Origin: JBBDWZ01 sp050732575
GTDB taxonomy: Bacteria > Gemmatimonadota > Gemmatimonadetes > Longimicrobiales > RSA9
Assembly (NCBI GenBank): GCA_050732575.1
Contig: JBOHRF010000060.1
Span: 1 to 22,456 of the forward strand
Length of the DNA: 22,456 nucleotides
Reading direction: 5' to 3'
Positions 6,674 to 14,299 of this stretch are shown one piece after another. The notes beneath the pieces are model-generated. The model ran no database searches. It was not told the origin of the DNA and worked only from the letters and a program-made list of their open reading frames with translations. Position 1 is the stretch's first letter. Every line of letters starts with the position of its first letter. The translations under genes were made by a program, and so were the position numbers.

Positions 6674-7446
6674 CAGCGCGTGTCAGCAACCGGCGGAAGT
6701 GCAAAGCTGAATCGTCCCAGAATACGGCGTCCTTCGGGCCCGAGCAAAAAACGCAGGAACTGCTGCGCCTGCTGCTCGTGCGGCCGACCGCTCACCACAG
6801 CCGCAACCTGGGTGAGCGGCGCGTGCAGCGATTCGGGCACCACCACCCATCGACCGGTGCCCTCCTGCATGAGCGAGCGTGAGGTAATGGCCACATCCAC
6901 GTTCCGGCTCTGGGTCAACTGCACGGTGTGACGCACGTTTTCACCAATGATCAACTTGGGTTCTACTTGTGCCCACACGCGCGCGGATTGCAGCGCTTCA
7001 CGCGCGGCCCGACCGTAGGGCGCGCTCTCCGGATTGGCAATGGCCACGCGCGCAACGGCCGGCGCGGCCACGTCTTCTACACGATCGATGGCGAGCGAGT
7101 CATTCATGGTAAACAGGACCAGGTGTCCACGCGCGTAAACGGCCACCGTGCCGGGCACGGTCTTGCTTGCATCCGTGAGACGCTGAACCCAGCCGCTATC
7201 GGCCGAGGCAAACACATCTATGGGTGCGCCATTCAGTATTTGTTGTGCCAGTTGACCGGATGAGCCGAGCGTCACACTCACATCGATGCCGGTCTCCTGC
7301 TTGAAGCCCGCCGTCAGTTCGGGTGCAGCCGCAGCCAGATCCGACGCCGCCGCCCACACCAGGGCAACGGGCTGCTGGTTGGCGGGACGCACATCACAGC
7401 CCAGCAGTACGCATGTGCAGATCAGAAGCAGGCGTCCAACGCTCAT
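6673..7446 (-). CDS. modA: Molybdate-binding lipoprotein ModA
   Basis: ModA captures molybdate outside the inner membrane and delivers it to ModBC. The 257-aa protein starts MSVGRLLLICTCVLLGC, a lipobox with the acylated Cys at 17, so it is membrane-anchored rather than free periplasmic. Family blocks are VWAAASDLAAAAPELTAGF, VTLGSSGQLAQQILNGAPID, VFASADSGWVQRLTD, ARVAIANPESAPYGRAAREA and TQSRNVDVAITSRSL; the SSGQ and ASAD segments supply the oxyanion ligands. It is first in the operon modA-modB-modC. The lipobox form is common in Gram-positives but also occurs in other phyla. Confidence 0.94.
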   Translation of the reverse strand: MSVGRLLLICTCVLLGCDVRPANQQPVALVWAAASDLAAAAPELTAGFKQETGIDVSVTLGSSGQLAQQILNGAPIDVFASADSGWVQRLTDASKTVPGTVAVYARGHLVLFTMNDSLAIDRVEDVAAPAVARVAIANPESAPYGRAAREALQSARVWAQVEPKLIIGENVRHTVQLTQSRNVDVAITSRSLMQEGTGRWVVVPESLHAPLTQVAAVVSGRPHEQQAQQFLRFLLGPEGRRILGRFSFALPPVADTR

Positions 7447-7456
7447 GTTCTCGGCC

Positions 7457-7630
7457 TCACCAGGATCTCGAGAATGGCATTGAGCGCGGGATCGCAGTGC
7501 TCTGCAGGCGCCAGCGATTGCGCCCCACCTTCCGAAGGGCGGCCAACGAAAGCAGGACCAGCGCCCACGAGCGCGCTGCCACGCGCCTTCCAGGGCCGCG
7601 CGAAATCGCCCAAAGGTGAACCGACATCAT
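7457..7630 (-). CDS. Hypothetical short ORF upstream of modA (57 aa)
   Basis: The ORF starts with tandem ATG ATG at 7630, and GAGGAG lies 6 nt before it, a good ribosome binding site. It encodes MMSVHLWAISRGPGRRVAA then one hydrophobic segment (SWALVLLSLAAL) and a basic Ser-rich tail. It ends 10 nt before modA. No family recognised. It could be a small leader or membrane peptide of the mod transcript, or a frameshifted remnant, since another frame here stays open into modA. There is no sign of a molybdenum-cofactor riboswitch that I can recognise by eye. Confidence 0.35.
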   Translation of the reverse strand: MMSVHLWAISRGPGRRVAARSWALVLLSLAALRKVGRNRWRLQSTAIPRSMPFSRSW

Positions 7631-7708
7631 CACTCGCTCCTCAGCTGATAGAAGATCATGGCCTTACGAGGTGGCGGGCGCCAGAGGGACGGGCGTGCCT
7701 GGCATGGG

Positions 7709-7809
7709 CCAGTCTGTTTCACGTTCTCGCTCACGTTCTCGCTCACGTTAACGGCCATAACAGCCGTGAACGAAAACGTTAACGTGAGCGAGAACGTGAA
7801 ACGGACTGG
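7709..7809. repeat. 29-nt inverted repeat, probable hairpin terminator of the ADOP permease gene
   Basis: Left arm 7709-7737 and right arm 7781-7809 are reverse complements over 29 nt with one mismatch (core GTTTCACGTTCTCGCTCACG). The 43-nt loop holds a second copy of the 12-nt unit ACGTTCTCGCTC, giving a direct repeat in the left arm. The structure begins 1 nt after the permease stop at 7811, so on the minus strand it sits where a terminator should be. There is no T-run, so a purely intrinsic terminator is not certain. Confidence 0.7.
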
Positions 7810-7810
7810 T

Positions 7811-10222
7811 CTACAACTGTCGCAGTGTTTGCGCGATGTCGGTGCGCCAGAGGCGGCGTGCGGGCGCCAGGAAGGCGGCGCAGCAAGCCAGCAGCAGCAC
7901 GCTGGCGCCCAGGGCCAGGGCCAGGGGGTCTTCGGGTGTGATGCCGTACAGCCATGCGCGCAACAAGTGGCCCGTGCGCCAGGCGGTAAGCGAGCCCAGT
8001 GCGAGCCCGACCAGCACAGCCATGGCAGCGCGCCCAAGTAACGTGCGGGTAGCGCGTGCAGGTGATGCGCCCACGGAGAGGCGGATGCAAAGTTCGCGAC
8101 GGCGGCGCTCCAGCGAACGCAGCGTAGAGCCGGCCAATCCCAACGCTGCAATGAGCGCGGCCATGCTGGCAGAGCCGGCCAGCAATGTGGTGCGATAACG
8201 TTCGTCGGCCAGTGATTCGTGGACCAGTGCTGTGACTGGGCTGGTTTCAATGACGGCCAGCTCGGGATCGACCTCAGCCAACACGTCGTGCACGCGCGGC
8301 GCCACGGTGCGCGCAGCACCGCGCGTGCGCACCAGGAAGGTCAGGCGCGTCGATGTGGATCGGCTGAGCGGCAGATAAAACGTGGCATCTTCGGCGATCT
8401 CGAGGCCCTCCGCGCGCACGTCCTCGGCTACACCCACAATGTTGAACGCACCGGCCGGTGTGCGGAACTGGCGGCCCACGCTGAGCTGACCCGGCCAGAA
8501 GCGCTGCGCAAACGCGCGGTTGATCACGGCCGCGTTGGGCGTGCCCGCCACGAAATCCTGCGCGTAAAGTACACGACCTTCGATGACGGGCACGCCCAGG
8601 GTCTCAAAGAAATCCGTGGCCACACTGATACGAACTGCGGAAGGCGATGTGGGGGAGAGGCGCGCGTCCGGATTCAATTCGATCGACCAGGAATTACCCG
8701 GCTCGCGGAACGGCATGGCCGTGTTGGCCGTGGCACTGGTCACGCCTGGCAAAGCGCGGATGCGGCGCAGGTACTCGGCCAACAGCGCACTCAGCTCGGT
8801 GTTTGTGGGACGAGAGCCGCTGCGCACCCGAACGGCCAGCAGGTTCTCGGTCGAGAATCCGGGCGCCATCGATGATTGTGCGGCCAGACTGCGCGCCAGC
8901 AACGCGGCTGAGGCCAGCAATACCATGGAAAGTGTGATTTGCGCGCTCAACAACACGTACTCGAATCTGGTGGGCCGGGTGGAACGACCAGCCCATGCGC
9001 CCCTGCCATCCCAGCGGATCGACGCGCGGCCAGCGCGGGCGCCAGCCCTACGGCCATTGCGACCAGCAGCGTGACGCCGAGGGCAAAGCCGAGCGCGACC
9101 GGATTCAAGCCCGCGTCCGCGCGTGGCAGTGCGTCAGGCGCGAGCGCGAGCAGCACGCGAATTCCAACTTGCGCGATAGCGATGCCCAATGCTGCGGCCA
9201 GCGCAGAAATGACCAGGTTCTCGGCCAGTAGTTGGCGAATCAGGCGCAGCGATCCAGCCCCGAGTGCCGCGCGTGTTGCCATCTCACCGGTGCGCGCGGC
9301 GGCTTCACCCAACAACAGGCCGCCACGTTTGCGCAGGTCAGCAACAGCAACAAGGCCCACGGCCGCGGCCAGCAGAGTTAGCGGAGTACGCACGGCCGTG
9401 GGCTCGGCGGTGAGGCGCGGCAGCACGCGCACGCCATAGTCGGGGGCGCGCGGTGGCCACGCATGAGCGTGTACAGCTCGTCGCGTGCGGTCTGCGCTGT
9501 CACACCCGGAGCAAGCCGCACGATGGCTTCGTAATTCTGAGAGAAGGCCTGGAAGTCGGAAGGCTCCGTGCCGATCGGGATCCAGAAAGAAGCCGCATCC
9601 CGTTCCGCGCGCGGATGCAGCCCACGCACATCGAGATCGCGCGGCATCACACCAATGATCTCGTAGGTCGTGGTGTTGAAGCGCACGGTGCGCCCCAGCA
9701 CGTTGGGATCTGCACCCCAGGGCGTCACCCATTGGGCGTAGGAAAGCAGCACGACATTGGGCGCGGTAGCGCCCTCTTCATGCGGCATCAGCCAACGGCC
9801 CAGTGCGGGACGCCCACCCAGCAGCGGCAGGAACGGTGCGCTGGCCCTGGCCACGACTACCTGCTCAGGCCGGGCATTTCACGGAAGACACGAACAGCAA
9901 GCGGATAATAAACAGCCACTTGCTCGACCGTGCGGGCGCGTCGGGCGGCCTGGTAATCATCCCACGATAACGCAATGCGATCCCAAAACTCGCCCAATAC
10001 CGCTTCTCCCTCCCAGTGGGGGAAGGTCTGCCATACGGTCATCAGGCGGTCGGCGGACGGGTAGGGGAGCGGTCTCAACAACACGGCGTCCAAGACGGAG
10101 AACATGGCGGTGGCGCCACCGATCCCCAGGGCGAGTGTGGCAACCAGGAAAGTCGTGAAGACAGGCCGGCGGCGGAACAGCCGCACGGCATGGTGGAGTG
10201 CCGGCAAAAGCATCATGACCAT
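7811..10222 (-). pseudogene. ADOP/MacB-FtsX family permease, full length but multiply frameshifted
   Basis: Taken end to end this is about 800 codons, the usual length of an Acidobacterial duplicated permease (ADOP). The N-terminus ALHHAVRLFRRRPVFTTF with LALGIGGATAMFSVLDAVLL and LRPLPYP is the family start. A MacB-like periplasmic domain (LGRTVRFNTTTYEIIGVMPR), the first FtsX core (AALGAGSLRLIRQLLAE), the second periplasmic domain, and the C-terminal FtsX core (RRRELCIRLSVGASPARATR) follow. The part below 8940 is one clean frame. Above it, shifts are needed near 9861, 9443, 9350, 9325, 9025 and 9003, most fixed by one G or C (or a GC pair). Such permeases usually export or act with a separate ATPase; none is adjacent. 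Either a fresh pseudogene or a poorly sequenced intact gene. Confidence 0.85.
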
Positions 10223-10313
10223 CCCGATGGGTAAGGGTGAATGCGCGGGCGTGCGCGTATCTGCTACTCGACAGGGTTTCGGATTGGGAGGTTGCCGGGG
10301 GTTGGGGGGCGGG

Positions 10314-10355
10314 CGGACTCGGCCGGACTGCCGGACTGCCGGACTCGGCCGGACC
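10314..10355. repeat. Short tandem repeat of GGACTGCC/GGACTCGG units
   Basis: Between the permease start and the beta-barrel relic, 8-10-nt units based on CGGACT recur: GGACTCGGCC, GGACTGCC, GGACTGCC, GGACTCGGCC, GGACC. The outer units are identical. No gene is visible at 10223-10480 apart from this. Confidence 0.7.
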
Positions 10356-10479
10356 GTGTTTCACTTCTTCGGTTGCGCCACCTTGCACCCGCTCCAGTCA
10401 CGCTTTCAGGGCCAATCGGCCCGATTTCCGTGGCAATTCATGTTTCCTCGTAGCACAAACTGACAAGTGAAAGGCGGTC

Positions 10480-10676
10480 CGCTCTGCGCGGATTCGGCAG
10501 TTCAGCAGCGCGCTCTCGGGGTTTTCGTTGACCGCTCTGGCCGGCATGCCGGTGGGCTCCAATCGTTGGGGCTCAACCTCTACGCCGGCGCCGGTGTCAG
10601 TAATTACGGATCGACGGGCATCAACGTGCGCGCGGGTGTGGACCTGCAGCCCTGGTTCCTGGCCGCCAAACGGTAA
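10480..10676 (+). pseudogene. C-terminal remnant of an outer-membrane-like beta-strand protein
   Basis: One frame reads FSLTALAGMPVGSNRWG, and after restoring a single G in the GGGG run near 10570 it continues LNLYAGAGVSNYGSTGINVR and AGVDLQPWFLAAKR to a TAA stop. Alternating Gly/aromatic/hydrophobic residues, and an end in strands with an aromatic near the terminus, suggest the last strands of a small outer-membrane beta-barrel. No N-terminus or signal peptide is present. Family assignment is by character of the sequence, not by a named motif. Confidence 0.45.
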
Positions 10677-11108
10677 CGCAGATCGCTGGTCCAATCGGCC
10701 GCACACGGTCGATTCTGAGCCGTCCTCGTGTGGACGGTGGGCCACAGGTGGATGAAACGCGAGTCAATTTCAAAGCTGTGCACGTCATGGGCGCGCCGCG
10801 GCAGGGCCTCATTGCGCGTGGCGCGCTAGTTGTATCGCGCCTCCTGCACTGGAACGCGGGATTGACCGACCAGCCAACCACACGGTGGCGTCGGTCGGGG
10901 CTGCGACTGCTGATGGCCAATCGCCGGGGCGACGATAATGGAGTCATGCGCAACGGGAACGTAGAGGATTCACCAGCAGTAACGTAGATTGCGAAAGCTG
11001 CAGACGTGAGAGCGTAGTGCGATGCACGGCGGTCCGTGCGTTCACCACGCGACCCGGAGGCCCCCCACTCCGCGGATCACTCCCCGGTTTTCACGTGATG
11101 GTGTCATC
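10677..11108. other. No confident gene
   Basis: Open frames exist on both strands (for example an 85-codon plus-strand one at 10730-10987 containing VNFKAVHVMGAPRQGL), but none has a convincing ribosome binding site, signal or family motif. I see no clear repeats or hairpins. The promoter of the following hydrolase gene should lie in the last part. Confidence 0.4.
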
Positions 11109-12308
11109 ATGCATCTCGCATTGCCTTTGCTGGCGCTGGTCTGCACGGCCTCGATCGGGGTCGCGGCACACGAGGCGTCGGAGACGCCGGCCGAAAACGT
11201 CGGCATGAGCAGCACGTTGCTGGTCGAAGTCGACCGGATCATCGAGGCCGCCATGCGCGATGGTGTGATGCCGGGCGCGGCGTTGGCCATTGGCAGGCAC
11301 GGCAAGCTGGTCCGCCTGCGCGGCTACGGCCAGCTGGACTACGGCGACGGCGCGGTTGTCACGCCCACCACGCTGTATGACATCTCATCGCTGACCAAAG
11401 TGGCCGGGACCACACTCGGCATCATGCGGCATGTAGAGACTGGCCTGATCGGTCTGGCCGACCCCGTGTACCGTCACCTCAGCTACTGGCCACGCACGGG
11501 TCGCACGAGCCGAATCACGATTCGCCACTTGCTGGCGCACACGTCGGGATTGCCGCCCGGGGTGGACCTGACCCGGCGCGGCCGCACGCGCCAACAGCGC
11601 CTGCGTTCGATCGCCAAATTGCCGCTGGTTGCGGCGCCCGGAACTCAGGTCGATTACAGCGATCTGGGCATGATCGTGCTCGGTGCCATCCTCGAGCAAA
11701 AGCAGGGCAAGCGGCTCGACCACTACTTGCGCGAGCGCGTATTCGCGCGGCTCGGCCTGCACGAAACGCTGTTCCGGCCGGCCCAGGATGCGCCGCGCCT
11801 GCTGGCCCGCACCGCGCCAACCGAGGTCAGCCGGAGCGGCCGCGCACTACAAGGTGTCGTGCACGATCCGCTGGCCGCATCCCTCGATGGTGTGGCCGGC
11901 CACGCTGGACTGTTCAGTTCGGCGCGCGACATGGCGGTCATTGCGCAAAGTCTGCTCGATGGCGCCAAGAGCAAGCCATCCCGCATCGTGAAGACCGCAA
12001 CGCTCAAGCAGTTCACGCGCGCTGGCGCGGAAGGCCGTGGCCTGGGCTGGGACCTGGCCGCAACACCGGACGCACCTGCGGGCGAGTTTCTGAGCGCGTC
12101 CACGTTCGGACATACCGGCTTCACCGGAACCAGCCTATGGGTCGATCCCGATCTCGACATCTTCGTGGTGCTGCTCACCAACCGACTCTATCCCAGCGCG
12201 CGCAATGGCGGACACGTAGTCCTGCGCCGCGCCGTCAATGATGCCGCCGCCCTTGCCATCACGGATCGCGTGGTATCACCCAGAGTCACGACCGAACAAG
12301 CGCGCTAG
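11109..12308 (+). CDS. Secreted serine hydrolase of the beta-lactamase/transpeptidase-like family (PF00144)
   Basis: The 399-aa protein has a signal peptide (MHLALPLLALVCTASIGVAA) and a class C beta-lactamase fold. The nucleophile motif SxxK is SLTK at residues 94-97 (in YDISSLTKVAGTT), the second motif YxN/D is YSD at 183-185, and the third, H/KTG, is HTG at 335-337 in FGHTGFTG. Other family blocks are TIRHLLAHTSGLPPG and VAGHAGLFSSARDMA. YSD instead of YSN is common in esterase/peptidase members, so a true antibiotic resistance role is unlikely; a cell-wall peptidase or esterase is more probable. The ATG at 11109 is chosen because it gives the signal peptide. It is followed 9 nt later by the HEXXH lipoprotein gene. 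Confidence 0.9.
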   Translation: MHLALPLLALVCTASIGVAAHEASETPAENVGMSSTLLVEVDRIIEAAMRDGVMPGAALAIGRHGKLVRLRGYGQLDYGDGAVVTPTTLYDISSLTKVAGTTLGIMRHVETGLIGLADPVYRHLSYWPRTGRTSRITIRHLLAHTSGLPPGVDLTRRGRTRQQRLRSIAKLPLVAAPGTQVDYSDLGMIVLGAILEQKQGKRLDHYLRERVFARLGLHETLFRPAQDAPRLLARTAPTEVSRSGRALQGVVHDPLAASLDGVAGHAGLFSSARDMAVIAQSLLDGAKSKPSRIVKTATLKQFTRAGAEGRGLGWDLAATPDAPAGEFLSASTFGHTGFTGTSLWVDPDLDIFVVLLTNRLYPSARNGGHVVLRRAVNDAAALAITDRVVSPRVTTEQAR

Positions 12309-12317
12309 ATCGGTTTC

Positions 12318-12716
12318 ATGCGGGTGGCTACGGGTCGGAGCCGCTGGGCCTACCTTCCGCTGCTCACTGCGAGTGCCATCGCCTGCGGAGACCTCGGATT
12401 CGTCGCGGGGGTGACCGGGCGCCAGTCCTTTCGACCCCCGGCGATTTATCGCGAGTGGTGGACCGACACCGAAACATGCTCCGGCCGACGGGCGTCGTTC
12501 GAACGCGTCGTCTGGTACACGGCCCCACGTATTACGGGTGACGGTCTTGTGGCGCGCGGCCGCTGGTCCCAGCCCCACGAAATCATCATTGTCGCCGGCT
12601 ATGAAACCGATCCCATGGTCGTGCGCCACGAGATGCGGCACGATCTCTTGAACGGAAACCGCGTCCATGAGCGCGGCGAATGGGACCGCTGTGCGCTCCG
12701 CGAGGTGGCCGGGTAA
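12318..12716 (+). CDS. Small HEXXH-containing lipoprotein, putative metallopeptidase-like
   Basis: The 132-aa product begins MRVATGRSRWAYLPLLTASA followed by IAC, a plausible lipobox. The C-terminal half has VRHEMRHDLL, an HEXXH zinc-binding motif (HEMRH), with a further His in VHERGEW and a Cys shortly after. Length and layout match small exported HEXXH proteins that occur widely in soil bacteria and have no established substrate. Activity is inference from the motif alone. It starts 9 nt after the serine hydrolase stop, so the two are probably co-transcribed. Confidence 0.65.
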   Translation: MRVATGRSRWAYLPLLTASAIACGDLGFVAGVTGRQSFRPPAIYREWWTDTETCSGRRASFERVVWYTAPRITGDGLVARGRWSQPHEIIIVAGYETDPMVVRHEMRHDLLNGNRVHERGEWDRCALREVAG

Positions 12717-12810
12717 CTACCCTTCGATTGTTTATGGTGATAGTCGACTCTAACTGGAATAAACCCCGACCGGGCGATTATCTTCCGAGATCGTAAGCCA
12801 GAGGTAACCC

Positions 12811-13133
12811 ATGGCGAATCACACTGAGGACACCAGGCGGTTGTCTGCGGAGAAGGCCAGGCGTCTCCTGGAGCGGCAAGCCAGATCGATGCCGCTGAGC
12901 TGTCGGTCGCGGAATTGCGCGAGGCAGCCGAACAGGCTGGCATTGCGCCCAGTGCATTCGAGCGCGCGCTCGCCGAACTCAGCGCTCATGATGCCGCGGC
13001 CATCGAACCGACTCCGGTTCCCAGGAAACCGCGGATCGCGTCCGGCGCGTTGAAGGCGGCACTGCTGGTGGCCGTAATCGTCGCCGGCCTGTTGTTATAC
13101 ATGGTGTTACGCGAGGCTACGCCCGCGATTTAA
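12811..13133 (+). pseudogene. Small membrane-anchored helical protein, frameshifted
   Basis: GAGGT lies 5 nt before the ATG. The frame reads MANHTEDTRRLSAEKARRLL and, after restoring one base near 12882, continues IDAAELSVAELREAAEQAGI, then APSAFERALAEL, a linker with several prolines, a transmembrane segment (AALLVAVIVAGLLLYMVL) and a short end. The helical part resembles the small cytoplasmic helix-turn unit often seen in front of a membrane anchor in Gemmatimonadota-type proteins. About 107 aa when repaired. The shift may be a sequencing error, since both halves keep good coding character. Confidence 0.6.
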
Positions 13134-13271
13134 CAGGTCGTGACTTCCAATCATTCGGCCTTGCTACCATCGAAGTGCGGCAAACTCGACATCCGGCCAT
13201 CTCCTGATCGCCGCATGTAGACTTTGCCGCGCTATGCGCGGAAAAGTCAGAACGGGCGCGGTCGCGATCAG

Positions 13272-13409
13272 GGTATCTCGTCAGGGGCAAACATGGTGGC
13301 CGCGCTGCGCGTGCCCGAGCGTCTGGGACCGGGCGCCACGGTGGTCACCGTGATGGTGGATTCCGGGTTGCGTTACCTCAGTACGGATGTGTCTCGCAGC
13401 GAACGATGA
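13272..13409 (+). pseudogene. Cysteine synthase C-terminal remnant
   Basis: The frame reads GISSGANMVAALRVPERLGP, then GATVVTVMVDSGLRYLSTDV and ends SRSER. This is the PLP-phosphate loop (GISSGA) and the C-terminal DSGLRYLST block of CysK/CysM-type O-acetylserine sulfhydrylases, which make cysteine from O-acetylserine and sulfide. Everything upstream, about 260 residues including the PLP lysine, is missing; sequence before 13266 does not match. Non-functional. The stop overlaps the ATG of an orphan signal peptide ORF (ATGA). Confidence 0.8.
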
Positions 13410-13519
13410 GGAAGATCTACCCAATTGCGTTTGTCCTCCTGAACTTCGGCGCGGCCGCGGCGCAGTCCTCCTCGCCGCTCGTGCCCTGTGCGCGCACGAA
13501 GGAGAACCGATGGCGGTGA
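13406..13519 (+). CDS. Orphan signal-peptide ORF (37 aa)
   Basis: The ORF encodes MRKIYPIAFVLLNFGAAAAQ plus 17 more residues and stops inside the start of the FRG gene. Its N-terminus is a textbook signal peptide (basic start, hydrophobic core, AAAAQ cleavage region), but there is no mature protein behind it. It is coupled at ATGA to the cysteine synthase remnant. It looks like the 5' end of a secreted-protein gene cut off by arrival of, or recombination with, the FRG gene. Whether it is translated is unknown. Confidence 0.4.
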   Translation: MRKIYPIAFVLLNFGAAAAQSSSPLVPCARTKENRWR

Positions 13520-14289
13520 CGAGCGTGGCGGCATTCGTAAAGGCAGTCGAGCAGATCATCGATGAATGGACGCCCGAGGACGTCGAGTGGTACTTGCAGC
13601 CGTGGTTTCGCGGTCACGGCGACGCGCAGTGGTCGCTCGAGCCGGGGTGGTATCGACCCGGTATGCAGGCCAGCGGCCTGGGTGCGGACTACTACAACGA
13701 AGGCACGCTGCTGGAGCAGTTCAAGTTGCGGGCACCCACCTATCTGGAACGGCAGCCGGCATCAGACTGGGAGTGGCTGTTTCTCATGCAGCACTACGGA
13801 CTGCCCACGCGGCTCCTGGACTGGACCGAGAGTTCCCTGATCGCATTGTACTTTGCCGTGCGCGACCATCCGGGCAACGGCAGTGCCGCCGTTTGGGTCA
13901 TGAGCCCATGGTGGCTGAATCGTGAGACGTTCCAGGACTATGTGCTCTTTCCGGCCGATGATGCGCGCGCCGAAGCGCACGCACCACTGCGGACCGGGGC
14001 CGCGTTGAGGGGCGATCTTCCCATCGCCATCACGCCCATCCGCGCCAGCGTGCGCATCGCCGCACAACGCGGTGTCTTCACGATTCACGGTACGCAGCGC
14101 GGCGCGCTGGACCGGCTGGCGCAACGGCGGGTTGCAGGGTCACCGTGTTTGCGTCGGCTGCTCATTCCGGAAAGAAACGTGGCCAACATCCGGCAGGAGC
14201 TCGCAGTGGCAGGCATCAGTGAGTCGATCATTTTTCCCGAGTTGTCGGGTCTATGCCGGGAATTGAAGCTGGGATTCTTTGGAATCTGA
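13510..14289 (+). CDS. FRG domain protein, intact
   Basis: This 259-aa protein has the two hallmarks of the FRG family: WFRGHGDAQWSLEPG at residues 32-46 and HYGLPTRLLDWTESSLIALY with FAVRD at 95-119. The molecular function of FRG domains is not established; genes are often accessory and occur near mobile or defence genes. AAGGAG at 13499-13504 lies 5 nt from the ATG, which decides the start over the longer upstream frame. The end of the protein (LCRELKLGFFGI) is intact. It is the second FRG gene in this window; the other (2206-2580) is broken. It overlaps the orphan signal-peptide ORF by 10 nt and is followed 10 nt later by a propeller gene. Confidence 0.88.
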   Translation: MAVTSVAAFVKAVEQIIDEWTPEDVEWYLQPWFRGHGDAQWSLEPGWYRPGMQASGLGADYYNEGTLLEQFKLRAPTYLERQPASDWEWLFLMQHYGLPTRLLDWTESSLIALYFAVRDHPGNGSAAVWVMSPWWLNRETFQDYVLFPADDARAEAHAPLRTGAALRGDLPIAITPIRASVRIAAQRGVFTIHGTQRGALDRLAQRRVAGSPCLRRLLIPERNVANIRQELAVAGISESIIFPELSGLCRELKLGFFGI

Positions 14290-14299
14290 GGGTTGTGCC

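Noticed and set aside
7811..10222. Pairing of the ADOP permease with ModC as its ATPase
   Set aside because: ModC is translationally linked to modA and modB and has a ModC-type C-terminal domain. A hairpin separates the permease from the mod genes.
11109..12308. Annotation as an antibiotic-resistance beta-lactamase
   Set aside because: The motifs are those of the broad PF00144 hydrolase family. YSD replaces the YxN usual in AmpC enzymes, and there is no ampR-like regulator, so resistance is not supported.
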